Assembly (NCBI GenBank): GCA_021014325.1
Contig: CM037464.1
Span: 8,711,127 to 8,775,126 of the forward strand
Direction of reading: 5' to 3'
From: Plazaster borealis
Lineage: Eukaryota > Echinodermata > Asteroidea > Forcipulatida > Labidiasteridae
DNA: 64,000 bases
The notes below the pieces were generated by a model that made no database searches, had not been told where the DNA came from, and saw nothing but the letters and a program-made list of their open reading frames with translations. The first letter of the stretch is position 1, and every line of letters begins with the position of its first letter. Below are positions 10,319 to 22,800 of the stretch, in pieces. The translations under genes and the position numbers were made by a program.

Positions 10319-13300
10319 GTTATGTCATCTATGTTGGACTTGACAAATTTGAAAGTAAGTTCAGCCATGGATTATCAAATTTTGTAGAGGATAGAGGAGG
10401 AAAGGCTGACAGGGCTAATCTAACTATAAACTAAAACCCCGTACCAGACAAAAACATTAACAAGGCTGATTCTTATTGCACCTGTCAACAAAAATAATTA
10501 GTTGTTTAAAAACATTTGGTTCAATTTTGTTTTACACAGATGAAGAATTGTTGAAGTATGGATTCCCTGAAGACATATGGTAAGTATATCCCAACTGGAT
10601 GATTGTCTCCACTATAGTTGGGCCAGGCCTAACTTCAGTTTTGATAGTCCTTAGTTTAGTTGGGTTAGACCAAATTTAAATGTTCTCAAGTTGGGACAAA
10701 CCCCAATTGTGGAAACGCACTCAATATTTGGGTTAATCAATTGATGCCACAAATTGGTCAGAATTAGAAACACATATTTACTGAAGTACTGCACTCTTCC
10801 ATTCAAGTAATAGCAGTGGTACAGTCGGGGACTGCTCTATATTCCGACACATCTATGTTCCGACACCCCTATGTTCCGACAACCCCCTCATGATTTACAT
10901 AGGGTTAGGGTTAGGGTTAGGGTTAGGGTTAGGGTTAGGGTTAGGGTTAGGAATAGGAAAATACACCAGGGCTGTCGGAACATAGGGGTGTTGGAACATA
11001 GGGGTGTAACTGTACAGTCTCATGAATTTCCAAAACAATTTGGTTCATTACTGCATTGTAACCTTTACACCCACCATATTTTCAGTTCAGTGTTGTCCAT
11101 GCATCCTAATACAATGATATCCGCAGTCATAAGCAGGGAGAGTGTTGTAATTTAAGCCCGACATGAAGCCAGGATTTCAAACATCCCCGAGTCTAACAAG
11201 GTTGTTCATTTTTTAACGGGGTTCATAATCTCTCCAGGTTCCATGTTGATAAGCATTCCTCAGCTCACGTGTACCTTCGGCTACCTCAAGGTGAAAACAT
11301 CCTAACAATCCCAGCTACTGTCTTAGAGGATTGTGCACAGCTGGTAAAGGCCAATAGCATTACGGGTCAGTAAGATGTTTTTGGTGTCTTTGCATTCATG
11401 TTTTTTATTCAAAAATATAGGCCTATTGTAAGCTCAATTTAATACAATAAATACTTTTGTTTTTTACATGTGATTGAAAGGTAAAGAAGGATTTCCAAAT
11501 TCATAACATGTTGACCAGAAGTCACCCATGCAGTGCTCTGACTAAAACCATGCACCTAAGATATGTCTGCAAACTGCATGTGTACTTTGGAAATTATGCG
11601 AAATATACAATTATGCAAGTACTAAACAGAAATTGTTAACTTTCTGTTCATACTATTACACAATCATTTTTGTAAAAAGTCAACAAATGAAAAATATACT
11701 TTAGAAACAAACACTTTGTCAATTGTGTTTTTACAAGACATTTTTTTCTCCAAGGCCCATGTTTCTGCTTCTCAGCACTTGCTCTATACACCAATGAAAA
11801 TCTTGTTTAAAACTTATACTGGTAGAAAAAAGTAAAAGTGAAATGTACTCAATTACTGTTTACAGCACTGTGAGAAGCAAACATGTGTGTGTCATAGCTT
11901 ATTTAATTGTTTACTTAAAGCTGTTGGTCCTGTGTTAAAAGAACCCAGTTACTCTTATTGCCAAGAGAAGGGGTTTGCCCAAGTTTTTCTGGCAGTGGCT
12001 GCTGAATGCGCAGGAGCACCTTCTTAACACTTCAAGGTGTTACATAAAATGGGTCTCATTTTTCATAAACTTCAAAAACTTCAGGAAATAAATAATGACA
12101 AACACTGTGAGACACTCGTTGATAAAGCACTATATAAAAAACAAGTTATTATTATTATTATTACTTTCATTTTTTACTAAATGGAGAACATTTTTCACAA
12201 TGGACCTCATGTCATATTTTGACATTTCTGTTTTTCCCAAAAGTGAAGGTGCAATGAAACTCCACTTTCAGTTTTATTTAACAGGAACTAAGAAATCATC
12301 AAAATATTTTCTTTTCTGTTAAGGTAATAAAACAAATAACATCAATGTTGTATACACACCATGGAGCAACCTCAAGAAAACAGCCGACATGGATGTCGGC
12401 CAAGTGGGATTCCACAAACACAAAGAGGTAGGTAGAAAGGTCTCAAATGTTACACTTGACTGCAGGCCCAAGGCCAGTCATTTTAGCATCAGGCCAGTAA
12501 AATCATGACCAAACAAGTCCAGCGGTATTGCGTTTGTGTTCAAATGTTGACTTTCAGTCTGATAAATAAAATTTTGTTAATTGTTGAAGAATACTTACCC
12601 ATAATACAATTGAGAATAAGATAAATCTTCTCTTAGTGCCTTTTCAAATTCAAACAGTTCAATTGTTAAACTGTGGGCATTTGTTCTTCATACTGGTCTT
12701 GTACACAAAATTCTTGTCCAGTAAATATTTTTAGCTACAAGCCCTACGGTCTTGTGGGTTTCTCCCCCAAATTCGAGCCCTGGTAGAGCTGATAATCTCA
12801 CCTGGTACCCAGACTTTTCATCTAATTAAAAAAGTTAGTTGATTGTTGAACATGGAATAGTTTACAACAGGACACGTACTTGAATGATGTGCTCTGTATA
12901 CCTATATAAAGCCCATAATCCCCCCTTGCAAAATGTCATCACAGACATGACAGCTGTTCAGCTCCCAGCTCCCAAATTCTTGACGTATTTAGTTGCTGAG
13001 CAACATTGAGCGCTCAGCAGTGAACCAGTTATACAGGTTAAGTATTGCATAGTACATTTAATGTGGACTGGTAACCTCAGTGTACCCAGTATGCAACATT
13101 TTTCTGCGCTTACCATGTCTGTGTGCTAAAGTAACCCTTTGAAATCTGGATTATAAATTTACAAGATTTTCTTTCTCAGAAGCAGAAGCCTGTAAAATGT
13201 TTCCTCCCTATGTTATTTAACTGGATAACTAGGTACAGAGTGTCAAAGTTGATAAGAGAATCAATGAGATAGTAAATAGACTGAACAAGACAAAAGAAGA

Positions 13301-14379
13301 ACGGATGCCAGACCTACAGGCAGAGCGGGAAGAGAGGGACAGGGCAGAGCGAGAAGCAGCCAAGAAAGTCACAAAAGAAAAGAAAGAGAATGAAAAACAA
13401 GAAGCCCAGAGGAGGCGAAAGGAAGCCGAGCAAAGGTGAGGATCAAGAGAGGAAGCTGCAATTTCTAAATTGTAGAAAGATCTTTGTCACTGTGCAGCAA
13501 TTTGTTTAATCTTCCTCCAATTGATATAAGCTAACAGAGGCTGGAAGGAAATGTACAAGTCCCTTGTGTTATGAAATCTATCGTTGTCCTATGAAATCTA
13601 TTGTTGTCATATGAAATATATCGTTGTCCTATGAAATATTATAAGTTATCACACAAACCCGAGTGGAATACGGAAAAATGTAGCGCTTCTGCGTCCCATA
13701 TCCACCGAGGCCGAAGGCCGAGTTGGATATGGGACGCAGACGCGCTATGTTTTTCCGTATTCCACGAGCGCGCGTGTGATAACGTATTTATCTTCCAGCC
13801 TAGTAGTAGTATAAGTCAACCAACCTCATAAAGAAACAAAAACTTGCACAGTTTAGAATGAAATTTTTGCACTGACCGTAGGCCTATGCGGAGCGTGACG
13901 CATTGACACTCACAATACGCAGAGTGCAATATAAAAACTGGCAGTAGGTTATCGTCTGATATCACACTCCGGTTCAAGCATCCGATTGGAGGATTAGCGC
14001 GTACTGGCAGATAAATTGTCATATGAAATATATCGTTGTCCTATGAAATCTATCGTATAATCACACCATAACAAATGACAAAGGTTTTGAGAAAAACTGC
14101 AAAAAGCTATTCCTTGTTTTATGATGGTTTGTCTGTGTTAGCCATCAGTTACAGCATTTCACATGGAAATATCTCTCAGGATTTTGGGTTCTTGGTACCA
14201 GTGCAGTGCCAACATATGTCAAGTAAATTTTAATATTAATAATTGTATTGTGTCTCTTGTGTCTTCAACTAAAATTATAATTTGTTTGCATTTTCAGGAG
14301 TTACTCTTCATTGATGTCATCGGACAACATGACATCTAATGCCGATATGGATTCAGATGCATCAGACGACTTTATGTAG
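10319..14379 (+). CDS. CCDC25: CCDC25 (NFACT-R domain, coiled-coil protein), first exon missing
   Basis: Six coding exons, 10319-10354, 10540-10579, 11238-11365, 12324-12427, 13233-13435 and 14298-14379, join in phase to give 196 residues plus a split first codon; human CCDC25 has 208. The product reads [20 protein letters not shown], then [40 protein letters not shown] and VGFHKHKE (NFACT-R/DUF814). A long charged coiled coil ([20 protein letters not shown]) follows, then the family's ending SYSSLM...DASDDFM and TAG. Human CCDC25 has been described as a membrane sensor of neutrophil-trap DNA and its NFACT-R domain is related to that of NEMF; the role here is inferred. The exon for the conserved start MVFYFT (about 13 residues) was not found upstream. 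It may be diverged, outside the window or lost. CCDC25 converges on FKBP12. Confidence 0.93.
10820..11014. mobile_element. Palindromic element built round a telomere-like array
   Basis: TACAGT...CCGACACCCCTATGTTCCGAC on the left is matched by its inverse (GTCGGAACATAGGGGTGT...ACTGTA) on the right, 195 bp in all. Within each arm the block ACACCCCTATGTTCC is itself roughly duplicated. The loop between the arms holds the TTAGGG array. It lies in the CCDC25 intron after the exon ending at 10579. Confidence 0.75.
10901..10951 (+). repeat. Interstitial telomere-type array (AGGGTT)8.5
   Basis: Eight and a half perfect copies of the vertebrate/echinoderm-type telomere hexamer occupy 51 bp. It is internal to a gene and enclosed by inverted repeats, so it is not a chromosome end. 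Confidence 0.95.
11940..12170 (+). mobile_element. SINE-like 3' end with (ATT)n tail
   Basis: The sequence runs GAACCCAGTTACTC, GCAGTGGCTGCTGAATGC, GCACTATATAAAAAACAAG and then (TTA)n, the layout of a SINE body and tail. GAACCCAG is shared with the SINE at 38451. It lies in a CCDC25 intron. Confidence 0.5.
13566..14056. repeat. Short direct repeats (CCTATGAAATCTATCGTTGT) bracketing 380 bp
   Basis: About four tandem copies of a roughly 20-bp unit lie at 13566-13640 and a further pair at 14021-14056. Between them are hairpin J and single-copy sequence. The arrangement sits in the last CCDC25 intron and may represent an array opened by insertion. Confidence 0.6.
13645..13783. mobile_element. 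139-bp hairpin MITE (J) in CCDC25 intron
   Basis: GTTATCACAC...GTGTGATAAC termini continue into nearly complete arms (GTGGAATACGGAAAAA and its inverse; TGCGTCCCATATCCA and its inverse). The loop is very short (GAGGCCGAAGGCCGAG). The whole element can fold into one long stem. Confidence 0.85.
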
Positions 14380-14950
14380 ACAATGTAGACCCATCTTAAA
14401 AGAACTCAAGAAAAGACTGAATTCAGTTAGTGACAAGTTGATACTTTTGTAACTCAAGAAGCTGTTCTCAAGATCCTCAGACTTTCTCTCTTCACTGATG
14501 TATGAATAACTAAAAAACATAGTTGTTATGTTTTTGTGATTCGAGAAACATACCATATTTATCTATATTAAGAGAACGTTGGCTTGCAAAGCTTGGAAAG
14601 ATGATGTTGGTTTAGATACCCCCGGAGCTCTTTTTATGATGTCAGACTTTGGATTGCATGGTTTGGAATGCACACTGGAATGTTCATGGAAATTTGCTTG
14701 CCTGGAATGTCGGTCTCTAAAGGGTGTGAAAAACTATCATTATAAAGTATAGAAATACAGTAACCCATAAACTGCACAACCAAGTAGACTTTTTCTATCT
14801 GTTTGTTAAATGAAAGTGATCATGGAGATATATTCTTGTCTAATCTTTCTTCCGTGATGTATACATTTAGTTACATAATTCTAGTAGCACCTTCCCAAGA
14901 GTAAAGGGCAAGTTCTGTTTGAATAAAACAAGCTAAAAGTAAACAGTTTG
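14380..14950 (+). other. Probable CCDC25 3' UTR
   Basis: This AT-rich sequence directly follows the CCDC25 stop. A candidate AATAAA lies at about 14922. No ORF of note is present. Confidence 0.45.
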
Positions 14951-15166
14951 GGGTTGAACTAAGAAAAATTTATCGAGCGGGATTTGAACCAACGACCTCA
15001 GGATTAACGTGCTGGCGCTCTACCAACTGAGCCAACTAGCCCTATGTTGGCTGTCTCCCTATTTTGTCAATTGTTCAGGGGTGCCAGTCAGAAGCCATAC
15101 AACCTTCGTTAATCCGGAGGTCATTAGTTCAAATCCCACTGTAGTAAAATTTTCTTTCTTCAACCT
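14951..15166. mobile_element. Element with inverted tRNA-like ends, family R, copy 2
   Basis: The left part reads, in reverse, as a tRNA-like module with an A box (TGGCTCAGTTGGTAGAGC) and a B box (GGTTCAAATCCC). The right end is the inverted partner (GGAGGTCATTAGTTCAAATC). The central TCTCCCTATTTTGTCAAT and GGGGTGCCAGTCAGAAGCCA match copy 1. Confidence 0.75.
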
Positions 15167-18100
15167 CAAATTATTTTAACATGTACCCTTATGGTTTATA
15201 ACTTGATATTTAAAAAAACCAATTTGTATTTCTGGCAATGAAACAAGGATGCCCTAAACAAAGGTGCTACCTATCTATTAACCTGAAACAACTTTATAAC
15301 AAGAGTTTGATAATTAAAACACCAATAATTGAGAAACACCTTTCATATCAGTGGTTTCAATCAAGTTATTCATGAAGGGATTTTTAAAAATGGATAAAGG
15401 ATTACCCCCATCATGCCCATAGTTTTAGCCATTATTTGGAAGTAGTAACGTGTCCAAATTGGCTGTAAATAATAAAAATTATGAAAATGACATTTGAAAA
15501 TTGTGATGGTCTGAAGTGCTTTACAGACACGATTGAATGTTAGACCCTTCCCATGAAATATTTAAATTGCACATCACGTGTGTGTGCCAACACTATTAGT
15601 GGGCAAAATGAGGGAACGTCCCACCTTTTTGTATGGGGCTGATGGTGACGTATACTTTGTGCGTCTGCCTAGTGCACAACTCTATGGCGTTTCCCCACCC
15701 ATAGTGTATGTACATGCGTGAATGTAATCGGCATATTTCATTGGAAGGGCCAATTACATGTGTTGAATTTCTCAAACCGTTTCTCCTAAAAATAAAAATA
15801 GAATAAAAACACAAAAAGATGAACAAAGACAATCTTTTACAATACATTTGAACGCAAACATGGTTGCCCCTGGTCTGGTCAACATGTCCATGTATACAAT
15901 TATGAAATCATTGAGCTACAGTATGTACATAGTACTTACCACTACCATGCATATCTCTTACTTTTACTGAACACGCAGTTACTCTCTGTGAACAAACCCA
16001 GGAATAAATGACGCCACAATTACACTTTGAATTTTGAGTGTACTTGGTACAATGTATTACCAATTAAAGTCTGGTGTTACCCAGATCACATAGGCACATG
16101 CTGCTACGTGCAAAAGTGTCTCGAATATAAATTGTACACCCGTTCTTTTGATTACACACAAAACAGAATCTAAACCATTTATGATGGTTTCTTATAAAAA
16201 AAATTCCACTACCAAACTACTCATTACATGTTTTAGAAGGATTTATTGTTTTTAAGGTACATTGTAACTGTAATAACAAAACAAGGATTATTCTGAAATC
16301 TTTATGTTATTTCATGATAACTTCATGATGACAATTGATTGTGACAATTGGCTTTAGTTCACATGTAACTAAAAATACAAAGTAACTGCTGTAATCCAAA
16401 CTATTTGACTTATTTTGGTTGTTTTAAAATGCTATGATTACAAATCATTCTAGATTAAGTTTTTTTTCTGGTGGGACGATTGTGAAAAAATATCGGTTCA
16501 TTCAAGTCTCATATGCAGCTTAGCAAGTTATATTTGCATTCATGCTTCAGATTCTGTTGGCATTGCATTTAAAAAAGACTGCATGTTGGTAATAAATGAG
16601 GTTTGCAGTAGCACAAAGTGATTATCTGTTTTGAATCGCTGGTTGAAGCATTTAATAACACCACCAACTCTTCCAAGAGCCAGTACTGCCCAGAGATTAT
16701 CACATAGTGCTACAGCAAACCTTACTTACAAAACATGGCATTTAAACTTATGTTCACAGCATGGCACCCAAACCAGATGCGAGGCTAAGGGATAGATGAA
16801 GATTCATTCATATTTTATGAAATGCCTTAGTAGACTAGAGTAGAAGTTGAACTTACAACCTCCAGGTTTCTGTACCAGTGCTCTATAAAATACATCCATG
16901 TACATACAAACTACCTACCCACATGGTTTAATGTACTCCCGACAAATGCAGCCACAACAACGATACTGAAACAATCGAAAGATTACTAAAGTACAGCTAC
17001 GTAGCCGAGTTGGTAGAGCTCAAACTCTTGCCCTTTGACTATAAGATGAACCATGTATTGAGCCATGTATGATCCATGGTTGAAAGTGAGGCCTTATTGG
17101 CGATATGCTGCACACATCAATGAAAAGGACCAAACATACATGTATGTTAAACGACACTATTCAGTCCTGACATAAAGAATAAAGAACAAGATGCCGCTCT
17201 TTCTTTTAATTTACCAAAAAGCATTCACATTTGAAAGCAAAGTTTCCCTTAGAAACAGGCAAATATAGTCCGATAACCAATTATGAGCAATACATGCTTA
17301 TAAAACCTTTGTAAACAGGGACTAAGTCTAAGATGGTGAAGTTGTGAGTAAGGCGAAGAGACTTGACAACACTGTAAGATACATGTACTTGTTATTCATC
17401 AAAGAACACTACATAATGAACATCATTACAAGGCTTGCATTGCTTAACATATTGGAGTGCTTAACCATTAAAACCCAAGCAGCAAGAGAGTGGTATTTTA
17501 GAAAATGTTTGAACCTTTCATGCTCAGTCATGTCAAACTACAATCTCAAATTTTTCATCGAAACTGAGCAGTGAAAAAGGAACACCATGTTTTGAAACTA
17601 AGACAAGCGGGGTAATTTATTATTTACGATTCCACATCATGTCAAATATTTTGTCCACATGATCAACAACTATAAACTTATGAAAATAAAGACTGATCTT
17701 TTCTGAGTGGACTTTTGTTACATTATGTAAATATTACATAAAGAACAAGTGGATTTAAGGTAGGGAGTTAAACACCACATATTATTCAGTTACTTGATTT
17801 TGTAATATAAATTGCATTTTAATAATTCCTTTAAAAAAAATCTAACTATCGTGATACTGACTGATACCTTGAAAAAACTAACACCAAGTACTGAACAATC
17901 GTCATTGATTTGTTCTGCAGATTTCCAAACTCAAATGTTGGTTTCAGTGATTATAAAAACCAGATGTCTTACTCTTTATCACTTCCAAGGCTGGATTCCG
18001 AGATAATAAGAACCATAAACCAAGAAGTCTACAATTATACACAACTCCAACTCAAAAACATGTTCTAAATGTTACAAAACACTTTTATTTATTTTTTAAA

Positions 18101-19891
18101 GAGGGAAAAAATAAAAATAAAAAATAAAGGAACAGCCACTGTGGAATTGCTGTTTCAACAAAAATACCTCAACTTGTAAAGACCAAAAATAAATATTTCC
18201 ACAGTGCAGACATTTAAATGGGCTGACAAATACCATCAATAATTCTTGGTTTTGTATTCACTTTGCCCTGGGCCAAATTAATGAAAGGTGTTAAGCATAA
18301 ATAGTTCCCAAGCCAAAATCCTATGGGAACCAGTAAAGGTAGTGTACATTCAATGACATTGTGGCTGGTAACCTTTTCTGCTAAGCAAGATTTTGCATGT
18401 GCTTTGCAAGTCTGTGTGCTTATCAGCTTAAAGCATTGGGGCTCAGGGTCACATCCATGACCCTGCTTAAACCAATGAGCAACTGCTTGAGGCATATTCT
18501 GGCCCTCAATGTACAGATTCAATGGTCTTTGGTACATAGCTACACTTTGTGCTTTGTAACATTATGACACGTGATTGGCACTGATGAACATCAAATTAAT
18601 AAAGATATTAATCTTTTGATAAACTTGATACCTGAATTGTCCTGAGAAATATTTCTGTCTGAAATACAGACAGAAATACTTAAAATGTCCCCAAACACTT
18701 GATTTCTTATTTTCATAAAAACAAAAACTAGAAACAAGCTCAATGAATACAAGCACAGCATTCTCGACAAAATACAAACTTTTATTCAATGCTGTCTTGA
18801 AAATGTAACCACCTTATTTGATGACATTTTCACAAGTTGGTCGCACAGTGCAGTGACTGAAAACAAGAGGATCAGGATGATGATGCTGCGTCATACCTTA
18901 AGCCTATGCCCTCTCTAAAGATTGACACCTTTGCAGGTGCCTGGTGTATTGATAAAGTGACAGAATTGTTTCACGATTAAAGCAATTTCTTCTCAGTGTT
19001 TAGAAAATGTGTTTGATTAAATCTGCACAGTATAAAAGCAGCCCCATGGGCAGTGTAATTACTGGGCCAGAATTTGCTCATTATTACCCGAAACTAACAT
19101 TCAATTTCACAACTTTGTCAAACAAAGATATTGACATTATTTGACTGAAGTGGAAGTTTGTCTGCTATATTGCACAGGTGTGTTTTTGTAGCTGTAATGA
19201 AAAGCTGGTTTGGTTGTTGGCTTAGCATTGTATATTTCTTGTTTTGTGCTGTGCAAGAGTACTGTTAGTTTCTATGAAGATATCATATATATTGAGCTTT
19301 TCCATCCGAGTGTATTTTGAATGCAACAATGTTTATTGTGATAACCACTTCATTTCACTCTGATGGATCCGAGGTATAATACTCTCAAATCAGTTTAACA
19401 TGGAACTTGCCTTTTACAGAAATCTCATTGGAGAAGCAGATGATGTGACAGCCACAATGCTTTTGATCATCACATTGTGTGCAATTTTTGCAAACAAGTG
19501 ATGGCTTATGTCATTATCTTGAAAGCAACAACCAAAACAGCGATTGATTACAACAGTGAAAAGACAACACAGGTAAAAACCAGACTGTGCTGCTCATGAA
19601 GATGCAGAATCCCTAGTTTGGTTTCATGCACACAGTCCTTCATGGCCAATATTTTGAAATGGCAGTGTACTGAATTTTTGTTTACAGGTCCTTGATAAGC
19701 ATAGTCATGATGATTAGCCTGGACTGGGTTATAAAAGACAGAGATTGTTCAAGGATTTATCAGACAAACTGTATTTGATATTCGCTATTAAACCTGCTTT
19801 TAACTGCAATGACTACTTTTATTCGTCTATGTATGAAGGGTTACGAAGCTAGGGGGGGGGGGCAGTTAACATCTGCAGGGTAGAAACATCT
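15167..19891. other. Convergent intergenic region between CCDC25 and FKBP12; no gene seen
   Basis: AT-rich sequence without conserved ORFs. Part of the right side is presumably FKBP12 3' UTR: minus-strand AATAAA motifs lie near 18085 and 18780, about 1.1-1.8 kb beyond the stop. A tRNA-like fragment (GTAGCCGAGTTGGTAGAGC) lies at about 16998 but lacks a complete cloverleaf. A homopolymer of ten G lies at about 19853. Confidence 0.5.
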
Positions 19892-22800
19892 TTACTCAAT
19901 GCCAAGGAGTTCCACGTCAAAGATCAACGTTGAATTGGGTGGGATAGTGCAAAGGAGTTAAGGACATCATCATTAAGCAGTTATTTCAAATCATTATTTT
20001 GTACCACACAAAAAAGAGCAGAATTTAATGGTATTTGTTATACCTATTGATAATTAAAGAGGCCTCCAAGGTCAAATTCAGTTTTGTGATGCACTCGTTT
20101 TTCCAAAAGACAGAGTCTTCATGAAAATGAGGAAAAAGTTACAAGTCTCTAACCTCACGTAAAATGGTGAAAAAAGTCACTTTATTTGATAAGCTTTCAG
20201 AGCGAAATTTAAAACATGACTTCATCGGACAGCAAAAACAATTAGGTCTGTACATTCCAAAGAGGAATTTCTGTAATTCCGCGCTACATGTATTCCTAAT
20301 GAATATCATAAAAATCAGGAATGAACTGAAAATCCTTTGTAGGAATAATATATTTGGAATGTTTTTTGGATTTTAACCAAAAATGCTCTTGAAGGTATCA
20401 AACACAGTGGCATTTTATACCATTTTAAGGTGAGGTTTTACTGAGAGACTTGTGATTTGTAAGGACTCTATCTATTGGAAAATGAGTAGATCACAAAACT
20501 GACTTTGACCTTGGAGTCACCCTTTAAGTCATTTTATTAAATATAGAGCAGAAAATTTCACGTTAAGACTAAGTGATTTATTTGAAAGGATATACTCCTG
20601 GGTGCCCCTTAGTCCCATAGGCGTAGTCAGGGGAGCACGACAACTTTGCTCGCTGTCCAATGCTCATCTGTAAAAGTTTACAATAATAGGAAATTAGGTA
20701 AAACAAAAAGGACACTGTAAATGTAAACTATTCGGTAAATTGCATGTTTACAAACATGACAAAGGGTGACACATACATTAACTGGGTTTTGGAATAGCAC
20801 AGTACAACCATACAGATCCTTTAGTTTTCATTGTAATAAACTATAAATGAATAATTTCAAACTGGCATCCTTAATTCTTTATCTTTTTTAAAACGCAGGA
20901 TCCTTTAAAAAAAGGTTTTTAAATTAATAAGACTTAGGAAGGATGTATCCACTTGATTAGGAACTTCATTATTAACTAGAAATTAAGTATTCATCAAAAC
21001 CAACACAGGTATTACAGGGATTTTCGGTGAACAAAAAAGAGAAAACATCAACATTTCATACTGGAAAGTAAATGTTGTATTGTTGTAAATCCTTATATAA
21101 CTCTTATTCAATATTTACTATTTGAACTTCCTGTTTGAACTGGAAGCAAAGGTCAATTAAGGGGAATGGATAACATTTTGGATAATTACTCAAAAATTAC
21201 ACAAAGATGATGAATTTCACTTGTGTAGTTCTGGAGATATGAAATATCGTACATATATTAAATTCATGATTTCATTTCATTTATTCCCCAGCAAACACTT
21301 ACAAAATTACACAATCAAAGGATCTATAAGAACAAACAATAAAATGTTTTTAAGAAGAATACAAAAATGTAAAAATATTTAGCAAAGTTCTGAGCAACCC
21401 GGCTCAAATAGTTATTAACAAATCAAAGTGTTCCCATACAGTGTACTGTGTTGTTGTGAGGCGCTAGTTCCTTGTGCTGTCTGAATGTCCAAAAGCTATA
21501 AAAGATGAGCAGATTGAGAGCTCTGTGTTTAGATCATGGTTTTGCAGGCTTGTTCTTTCCCGGTGAGGAACATAGGAGTGCATCTTCCACTGTAACTTGC
21601 TGAACTCCTCTGTCATCCCTATTACATTAGTTAGAAGTGTACAACATACTTTGGATGTCATTCCACTGAGCACCCACAACTGATCTCTTGAGTACTGTAG
21701 TCATTCTTGTGGCTTCAGTCATCAAAGTATTTAAATGCCCATTTCCAGCCAGTTACAATATCATAAAGGGGTTCTGCATCACCTTTTTGTAATTTATCCA
21801 TTCATTCCATTCCAATAGTCTTCAAGTACAAAGGGTGGTTATACCATTAGTTTTTCTCCCACATGCTATGTACACTATGTTGCCCTTACACACACCAACT
21901 TACTGGGTACTTTTAACAATGGAACAATGCTACCCCACAAGGTTTTCTTTGCTCTAGTGGTACCCCACAGAGAATTTCTTCAGAAAAGGGAATAATAGAA
22001 CAATGGAAGTACCCCATAACTACCATAGGTATTAAGGGTGTGTGAGGTTACCTATGCCACACCTTCCTATCATTATATTTTGTATACAATGTACATGTAC
22101 AGGTGTGATCAATCAGTGCCACAGATTGCCGCTGCAGAAACTGACCAAGGTTGAGAACCTTGTCTCTTCCAACTGTCCAACAGTAACCCAAATTTGCATT
22201 GCGATTGAACACAGCTGATGGCTTCTGCAGCTTACCACTCTCATAAGCACTTTGTGCAATGGCTCTACTCTCTACATTGCATGTGTGTGCCTAACTGCAT
22301 AGTGAGGTATGACTTTGTTGGCAAAAGGAGGGTTAACAACTGGACAATGCATATCTAGTTTTCATCATCGAGGTTTGATGCAATCATTTGTTCTGGCAAG
22401 TATCCATCAACTCAATCTGTTTATTTTCAAGGCATAACTCATTGAGTTGACAATTTCTTGAAAAGGTACTAAGTTTTCCAGTTTTTAAGTATTTAACAAT
22501 TGCCTGAATGGCAATTCAAATAAGGAGCGATGACAACAGTTGTTTTACTCATGAAAGTGGGGAGGGTGAAAGGCAAAAACAAACTCTACTTCTCTTAAAC
22601 TCACTTTTGCTACTCCTTCATCCCATCCACGAATGACTTCGCCCTTTCCAATGACGAATCTGAAAGGTTTCCCTCGATCCCTGGATGAGTCAAATTTCTT
22701 GCCATTTGTGAGAGTTCCTGTCAAATAGAAAACCATTCCTGTTTTTTGTGTGTTTAAAGTCAACAAAATTTTTATCACACACAAAAAAATCAAAAATACT

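Noticed and set aside
10901..10951. Chromosome end
   Set aside because: The TTAGGG array is only 51 bp and lies inside a CCDC25 intron.
16990..17035. tRNA gene candidate (GTAGCCGAGTTGGTAGAGC)
   Set aside because: Only an A-box-like stretch is present; no acceptor stem or B box follows, so it is a SINE fragment.
18214..18537. 107-codon minus-strand ORF
   Set aside because: No motif, no splice context, composition like surrounding non-coding DNA; probably repeat or FKBP12 3' UTR.
21464..21679. LINE or transposase fragment on the minus strand
   Set aside because: The frame shows no reverse transcriptase, endonuclease or DDE motif I can name.
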